From contig NC_134027.1 in NCBI RefSeq assembly GCF_964204645.1, forward strand, positions 12,822,485 to 12,886,484: a DNA stretch of 64,000 nucleotides. The letters are read 5' to 3'. Below the pieces are notes generated by a model. That model was not told the DNA's origin and did not search any database. It worked only from the letters and a program-made list of their open reading frames with translations. A program made the translations under genes and the position numbers. The stretch is from Tubulanus polymorphus. Its lineage: Eukaryota; Nemertea; Palaeonemertea; Tubulaniformes; Tubulanidae. Within the stretch, counting starts at the first letter, position 1. Every line of letters begins with the position of its first letter. This document shows, one piece after another, positions 52,001 to 61,000 of this stretch.

Positions 52001-55000
52001 TTAGAAAACTGTACTCGGCGTATAAGTCGAGGTCAATAATTTAGTGGTAAAATCAAGGGTTAAAAACTTGACTTATACGGCGGTTTTTACGGTACTGAGA
52101 CAGATATTGGAAGTTGTTCTGCAGAGGGATAAGTCAGATGTGGAGGGAAATTCTAAGTGCTTATGGGTCAATACTTCGAATGCAATAGACACTAAAGATG
52201 CAGAAGCCACATGAGCAACAGAATTCTTTATGATCACACATTGTTAATGTTAAATATCTGTAAATAGAGATTTAATGTTGTATAATGTTGATGAATGGGC
52301 ATAATGCATGTACATACCGCCAGCAAAAAGGGTAGCTATGCTTTATTGTGCCTTGATGAACCAATCTACCATTTCCTTTCATATGTTTTATGATTGCCTT
52401 GTCAGCATCCTAAAATTATATATCCACTTCAAAAAGGCAGAAACATTCAGAGGAGACAATTCCATGGCTGTTTTAATCACGAAACACGGTGAGTAAAAGA
52501 AAAATCAAGAAGAAAAATCAAGCAGTACGCTGTATTGGTTGGTTGTTGATCATGATTATAGATTGTGTGGTGGGTATTAAAAACAAGAGGGGAATTATGG
52601 CCAGCCTGTAATATTTAATTTTCATGAATGACGCACTGGATTTGTGTGTTATATCTGTCAAAATACACTATCTGCTTCCATGTAATTTATACAGGACAAT
52701 CATTTTTTATAGTAAAACTGACAATGAGATGTTTAATTGATTTGAATGTTTAATAGAATTGAATCGGATTTGATGAGGTTTTGTTCATTAAAATAAAGCA
52801 GAATTGGATTTTATTTTATCACGTAGAATAAAATTTGATTGAATTTGCAATACAAGCACATGGCTGATTACATGTACAGTACTTCTATCAAATACATCAT
52901 CCAAAACCTCATGAACAATTGTTATCACCATTTTACATATTTGTATTTCTAATTGTATATCACTGACCTTCACATACATGCCCGAAAAGTCTGTCACTTC
53001 TTTCATAAATCTTCCGCTTGCATCCACAGGGCATATCATTTCCATATCTTTTGTGATAACTCCATTCGCTAAACAAACTCGGTAATCATCCTGATGATAA
53101 AGATTTAACAAAATGATAATAATCCTAAATTAATAAAACATGGCTTACACTGGCGCGTGATATAAACATGCAAGAGTATGTACATTCATACCTCACCAAA
53201 ATATGGGGCCTGATGAACGACGCCGGTTCCACTTTCTGCAGTGACATACCCATCAATCAATACCTGAAATGCTCCTTTTGTTTTCAGCTGAAATAAATTC
53301 AGGGAGTAAACATAAATGACTAGTGGACCAAAGGTATTGAGGCTCGAAGTATAAAAGCTTGATCAAAAATAAGGCACGGTATCGATTAAGAGTGGATTCG
53401 ATAAGAGGGGATGAAAATTTTGAGACAATACTTCAGTAACGTATATGTTCAAGTGAAGCTGAAAAAAAAATCAACCAAAAAACCATGGGTCCATTAGGAT
53501 CAACTAAGTACATTTTTCTGAGCACAAAAGTCGTTTTATTCTGGGATTGATTTGCATTAATGATGAAATCTTGGCACAAGTGTGTAAGCATGTTCAATTT
53601 TAATGGTGATGTGTTTTCCCCATGACTCACCTTCTAAGAGGTGCGATTAGAAAGCACAATAGGGAGCATATATTGGTTACTGGAAAAGTGATAAAGCGAC
53701 TCAACTAGTAGCTCAGAATGGTTGATGGTGCGAATATAACTAGTAGGTTCGAATCCTGTCAATGCAATACATGTGTTTCAATTCCCATCATTTTGAATAG
53801 CATAGGGAGCTTGTGCAGAAAACCTGTTATCGCTGGGAAATTCTCATCCCTGATTATATTTTTGATGGATTTTGACAACTTTCACAACATAGTCAAATCT
53901 CTAGATTCATTTCTTAAATTTGCAACATGGGAAATATTGAGCTATTCAGGACATACATGAAACATCTTGGACTAAAGGCGTACGTATCATTTGCCCTACT
54001 ACCTGTGAAACAATATACACAATGAAATTCCAGCGAAAAATTCCTAATCCCTATATATTCCTATACTAAATACATCGCCTACTTGGTACCGTTCTCCCCG
54101 GTAAACCACCTTCCTCTTACTCGGTGGACTTCATGGTCAAATCCATCCTCTGCCCTTGCTAACTTTTTAAACTGACCTTGTGTCAACAGAAATGAAGCAG
54201 TCTATTCCCGTTGAACACGAATCTCTACGGCTGAGTGGTATCAAATGTGATGATGCTATACATGTAGTTTAAAATAAAGTATCTTTATCATTGTCTTCAC
54301 AAGACATTTGATGTAGCAGTGAAAGTAAGATGTTTAAATGCATAGAACAATTTCCATAGATCATCAAAAAATTAATGAAATACATTTTTTTCTCCGTTTA
54401 TTTCTACTCTCCAACCGTGATAATTATTCCCGTGATTATTTGTGACTTCAAAGTTCTAGAAGTTTATATTGTATTTTATCTTTCTTAAAGAATTATTTTG
54501 TAGTCAAATAAGACCAAAGATAAACATTTGTTTATGGTCGGTCTACGTCCAAAATTTCGTAGGGTACAGGTAGGCACGGCATTGGAAACTATCTTATATT
54601 TTCAAAAAATATTGAAATTTTTCACAATATGAAAAAATATTTTTCACAATATGAAAAAATATTCAAATAAAATGTCACATATCAGAGGGTGGCTGAATAT
54701 TGAGTCTTGGAAACGAAATTTCTTCCAATGTATGGCCGCGGAAGCTAAAACCGGGGCGTAGTATTAGATCATTTAAATCCTGGAATTGACCACTACAATA
54801 TTCAGACCTCGACCAATACCTATAGTTTGCTGCTTAGTATTTTCAGGTCACAAGAAATTACAATTTATTACAAATTCTATCAAACAGAAAACATAGCGCT
54901 CATCTGCTACAACGATTATTCAGCCTGTTATCATACCAAATGTGCATGCGCCAATCAGCGTCACAGCATCACCATATAGTAGTCTGTATGAGTGTGTTTG

Positions 55001-58000
55001 TGTGTGCAACAGTCTAATGTTAGCGCTCCCACGCACGTGGAGGCGTGTAGTGAACTTTCGCTTTACTTCAATCTCAATAAACACAATCACCGGGTATTGA
55101 AATGAAACAATACCTATGGCGATGTGAAATAATTATATTCTCACCAGCAATGAGCATTTAAAATTCGCACATATACGGCACCAAGTCCAATGAAATGTTC
55201 GCCATAAATGGCTTTCCCATAATTATTTTAGTAGCGCCGGATTTCCCGTCTATCTCGAAAAACAACCAATCACATTTGCTTGTAGAGACGACGCCCCGTA
55301 TCAAAGTCATTGCAATTTTATACGCAAGAGCTAAGAATTTTCCCGCCAAAAACAGTTTTTCGTCGAATTTAAACAAAGTTGACCATGTCATCGACGGAGG
55401 TTCGTCATGTCTTCAATCGCATCGATTATACATTGTTTAACCCGAGAACCAATGAAAAAAACGCTCACATAAAAAAATGTACCAGGATTTTACATGAATT
55501 GGCTCAATGCCAACCTCATACTGCTGACAAAGGTAAACCAAAAACGGACCATGTATTAATATTATAAGTCTATTGATTTTCTCTGCACTGCCTATGTAAG
55601 GACAACCCCTCGAGGTCCTGCCACAACTTAATGTTCTGATAATATTTCCCCATAAGCTATTAAATGGACCTGAATGAATCGATAATGCCTAATAGACCTG
55701 TAAATTGTCATATATTTTATGTAAGATGAACATTACTGATAAAAATCTTAACCTTCCCCGATCTCTAAGTCGGTTAACTCAGTTAAAGCAAGAGCCCCAA
55801 GGGGCACTATGGCCAGCCTGCAAGCTTTTCATAAAATAGCAAATGATGCATTCTGAGGGTTAGATTTTTCAAAACATAATCGTGTTTTCAAAAGTAGCAC
55901 AGACAACGACTGGAGCTGGCAGGAACAAACACCTCAGATAAATCTTTTCCCTTGGTCTTATTGACTTATAGAATTGAATTTTCTGAAATTTGCTCAATAA
56001 AGTAAAATTGAATTGGATTTGATGTTTTTATTTGTTCAATAAGGTAAAACTGAATTGGATTTGAAATTTCTTGCAGAATGAAATTAGATTGAATTTGCAG
56101 TTCGAGCACATGGCTAATTAGCATATCAAGGTAATCCATCCGATTTGAGGAAAAGCTATTTTTCCCGGACTTTGCACAATTGTCAATGATATTTTCTGTA
56201 GTGCAAATAAAAATATTCCTCCCAAAAACCAAATCAACTAAAGATTTCACAGAAATCGATCTTCATGTACAATTTCAGATCTTAGAATAAAACCCGGAAG
56301 TAAAACGGTAGATGATACCGCGGGTTCACGTGAATATCTGCTGATCTCTGCGGCTAAGCCAATCAAAGAGTCTTTGCTTTCTGATTGGGTTTTTAAAGCA
56401 GATACTTTTGTGATCAGATTTTCGCAAAAAAAGCTCACATAAATTCTAACAAACCCTCTTTCAAAATTCAGCTTCATAGATTTTCGAGAATGGATAATGC
56501 TTTAATGAAGGATTTGTATGAATATATGCCCAGTTGCACAGTCAAAGAGCCTTTGCTCTTGAAACCATGTCATTTAAATTCACTCCATTTGTATAGTAAT
56601 AGGCTCAGCCTATGGCTGGCCTAAAATCACAGTCCAAATAGAGGTAGGTGGAGTGTACTTTATCTAAGAACTTTAACAACCAGCCTTGTGGACCAAATAT
56701 ACATTTAAAACTAATTCTGAAGTTGTGAGGGATTACTTCTCCTAGGAACCAAGTGGGGAATCGGTAAAAACTTACATGCTCATAATAAGGGAAGAGAGGT
56801 TTGTATCTGCGTCCCTTTAAAGTGCTACCCTTAAATGTTGCAAGGATTTCACATTCATCTGATTTAAATAGGGCCTCAAGTCTTGCTTCCATCATTATAT
56901 AAACATTGTTTGTTTTCTTATCTGCAAAAAAATGTACTTTTTTGAATCAAATATTGGACAGTCGATTCTTTTCAGGATTTTTAACTGGAATATTCCTTCC
57001 TAGAAAAGAGAGATTTTTTTTCAAATTTCCAAAAAAATGAAAGGCCCGAAGTCTTCTTAAGATTCTAAAATTCAATTGATATGATAATAAACAATGGACT
57101 TGAGGGGTCATCTATCACCTACGTACCTTTGACTTTGCAATACTGCATGTCTGGGTTAACACATAGCGACAAATTACTTGGTAACGTCCATGGGGTTGTT
57201 GTCCAAGCTATCAATGCCACATTTGGTTCATCTTCCAATGGCATCTGGACAATAACTAAATAGATAAAAATCATTGGTAGCATAGCCATTTAAAGGGTCA
57301 TTAGTTATTGAATAATTGTTTAAGCCGGAGCCACACTTATTCATAAACAAGAGCCCCAAGGGGCACTATGGCCAGTGTGTCAGCTTTTCATAAAATGGCA
57401 AATGATGATGCATTCTGTGGGTTAAATTTGTCAAAATACACTCCCAGCTGAGAGTCAATACCTAATAAATAATTTACACAATACAATCGGAGAATACAAA
57501 AGTAGCACAGACAGCGACTGGATCTGGCAGGAACAAATACCTCAGATAAATCTTTTCCATTGATTTAGAATTGAATTTTCTGAAAATTGCTCAATTAAAC
57601 AAAATTGAATTGGATTTGATATTTTTTAGAGAATCAAATTTGATTGAATTTGTAGTTTGAGCGCATGGCTAATTAGCATATCAAGGTCATCTATCCGATT
57701 TAAGAAAAGGCTATTTTTTCCGGACTTTGCACAATGGTCAATGATATTTTCTGTAGTGCTAATAAAAATATTCCACCCAAAAGCAAATCAACTAAAGCTT
57801 TTTCAGAAATCGATCTTGAAATACAATTTTAGATCTAAAAATAAAACCAGGAAGTAAAACGGTAGACGATACCGCGGGTTAACATGAACACCTGCTGATT
57901 TCTGGGGCTAAGCCAATCATAGAGGAGTCTTTGCTTTCTGAATGGCTTTTCAAAACCAATATTTTTGCAGATCAGATATTCGCGAAAAAGCTCATATAAA

Positions 58001-61000
58001 TTTTAACGAGGCCTTCTTTCAAAATTCAGCTACGTAGAGTTTGGAGAATGGATAATGCTTTAATGAATGATTTGTATGAAGATATGCTCAGTTGCACAGA
58101 CAAAGAACCTTTGCTCTGGAAACCATGTCATTTAAATTCGCTCCATTTGTATAGTAGTAGGGTCAGCCTACGGCTGGCCTAAAAATCGACCAGAAATCAA
58201 AAAGAGCCCCGCACTACAGCTTTAAGGGCACCAACAGTAGCCTGTGGTATTATTAGCTTTTCATCAATTGATGAAATTTGAGCTTCATATGACAAAATAC
58301 TTTTTGCTTCAATATAATTCACACAGTACGATCTTTTATTTCAAAGTAATACAGGCGGGCTGATAGAACAAATGCTTTAAATTGATTAGTGTCATTGATT
58401 TGAATATGAAATAAAATCAGTCGAATTTTCAATCTGCGCGCATGAAAAATTAGATTATCAAGGTCACTATGCCTGGTGCCGATTTGAGGGAAAGCTATTT
58501 TCTCCAACCCCTGCTGGATAAATGTTCGGCAGTCCTCCCAGAAATCAAATCAACTTAAGATTTCAAGGAAAACAAACTTGAAATACAGCTGCAAAACAGA
58601 TGTAACAGGCTTTTTTGGGTCACTGTCTTAAATGCTCATACATACTATGAAGCATACTATGTTTTGTCAGAATCAGTTTCCAAAGATTTATGACCCTAGG
58701 GATAAAGGTAATAATTTGCCAAGGCAATGTCAAGTCAATATTAAATTTTGTGTCACGCCACCCAGAGCCCATAGCGTTTTCTAGTAATTTTCAAACACAC
58801 ATAGCGTTTTCTGGTATTTTTCAAACCCAAACTCTAACAGCATGCAAGTGAAAGCTATTGAAATATATATAAGTGTACCTTCACCTAGATACTAGAAAGA
58901 TAAATCACATAGCCTGTGGCAAATAATTACCTTTAATACCAGTATTAAAGTTACACAAGGGTTCATTCGGACCGACGGATGATGGCAAAAAGTGAACGCA
59001 ATAGCCTGCTGGGACCAAAGTCCCAAGTGGGCTAAAAATGAACTGAAATGTTTTTCCAATAATTAAATCCAATTTAACAAAAGAGAAATGAAATTCAACT
59101 GACCATCCAAATCAAATCAAGTCAAGTCAAATCTTCCAATCATATGCGAAATAACTGTGGTTTCCACACGAGAAGTAAAATTATCAACTCAAACTCAATC
59201 ACGATAAAGCCTGTCCAGGTAGTCCCCATCATTTTCTCAACGGATCTACATCAATAAAAGAATGATGGAAATGGGCCTCCAACCGCGGCAATCCGCTTTT
59301 CCCCGGAAGTTTTTCATCCCCGTAATAGACGCACGTTAGGAAGATTTTATGGGAAGCATATAGTACTGGATAAAACTATCTCTGCCCACAGAAATATCTA
59401 CCATGTCTATATCAATCATCCCCTCCTAGTGGTTTTAACAAATGGGAATGACTTTCAAATGATTACGAATGCTCGGTGCTCCACCACATGCTATACTCTA
59501 TAGTAGCTAATTACTTCTGAGGAGTCAAGTCCAAATTAAATCAGAGCAATTTCGACTCTCAATTACTAACAACTGTTGGCTCCATAAACTTCAGTCATTT
59601 GATTGGAATCTGATGTATCCAGTCACTATTTTGCATTTTAATCACTGTTAGTAACACCCAATTCTATACACTACACCATGTTGTTTTAGTCTGGGTTCTC
59701 ATAATGACGTCACACTTCCGTGTTGAGAATAAATCAGCACGGCTGATCAAGTCTCGTTTTTACAGTAATTGAAGAATGAAAAATAAATTTCTTGAACATT
59801 CAACCATTAACCGTTAACTACTCCTAGCCATATTTCAAAAACCTCTTCATGACCCCTCGTGTTCTCTATGGCATTCTCTATAATTTTTCAATAACATCTG
59901 CAACATCAAAAATGATTTTATTTGCATTATTTCATAAATAATACCAGGCATCATACACTATCAGCAGAAAACAAAACTAAAATGTGTTATGATAAGAACG
60001 TAAACAGGAGGACCATAAGGTCGAAGAGAGTATAGTAGTGAGCGGATGCATGAGATGTCATCAGTGAAAACAAATTTATGTTTCCAGGGTTTCCGTGAGG
60101 CTGTTTTATATACTGTTAACGGACATTTCCCCGCCCCCCAGCCAAAAGTGGTCCTATTTTTCCCCAAATCCTGAAAAATAAATTGATTTGTTCTATAAGT
60201 GTTATTATTTTACTTTATTTCAACGTAATAATCTGTTTCAATAATAAAATGCGTGGCTGACGATGTAGTGTCAGCGCAGAGGCCATATCCAACTTCCCTA
60301 CAAAGTATAGTGTAATTACCCAAACAATCCTACCCACCCTATATTCCATAATGGTATAGTCCACACGATAGTCAATGAAAGTGTGTTCTCTGAGCATGCG
60401 TGACGCTTCAATGAATGAATGTAGTTCATGGGACAGGCACTACTACGACTGAAGTGGTAGTTATACTTACGACTAAGACCACATGATGACATTGGATTGG
60501 CTCCAAATATCCTCTAAACATCCCCCTTAGGGCTTCAGGCCTGATGAGTTCGTCTTGGCATTAAATACGCGCCAGTAAATTTTCCCCAAATAAAAAGTAA
60601 CGGACATTTTTTACCTGCGCGCCGAACAGTTGATTTATTGCGTTAGTCAATCCGAGTCGGCCTGTGTTTTAGGCCCGACGCAGCACAGCAGCCTATCTCG
60701 CTGTATATACAGCACTGCTGTCTCTACACACTAAGTCACTAGCCAACTACACGTGCTAACTCGGGGTATTCCCGAGAATACGGAGTAGTTTGCGTAGATA
60801 TATGTGATACCGGTTGGCATTACTGGTAATTTTCATTGCATGAAGAAAATCCTTCACTCGCAGTGCTTTCAAGAAATAAAATCCGGGCTAGCGACCGACG
60901 AACACAGCAGAGACCACCCTACCGATACTCTTCCTTTCAGTGTAAACCACGCACTGGGCAGTATCTATGAACTACTTACGAATGTATCAGTGCGCAAGCG

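Noticed and set aside
60539-60552. CCTGATGAGTTCGTC, considered as another hammerhead core
   Set aside because: No following GAAA and no stem I pairing.
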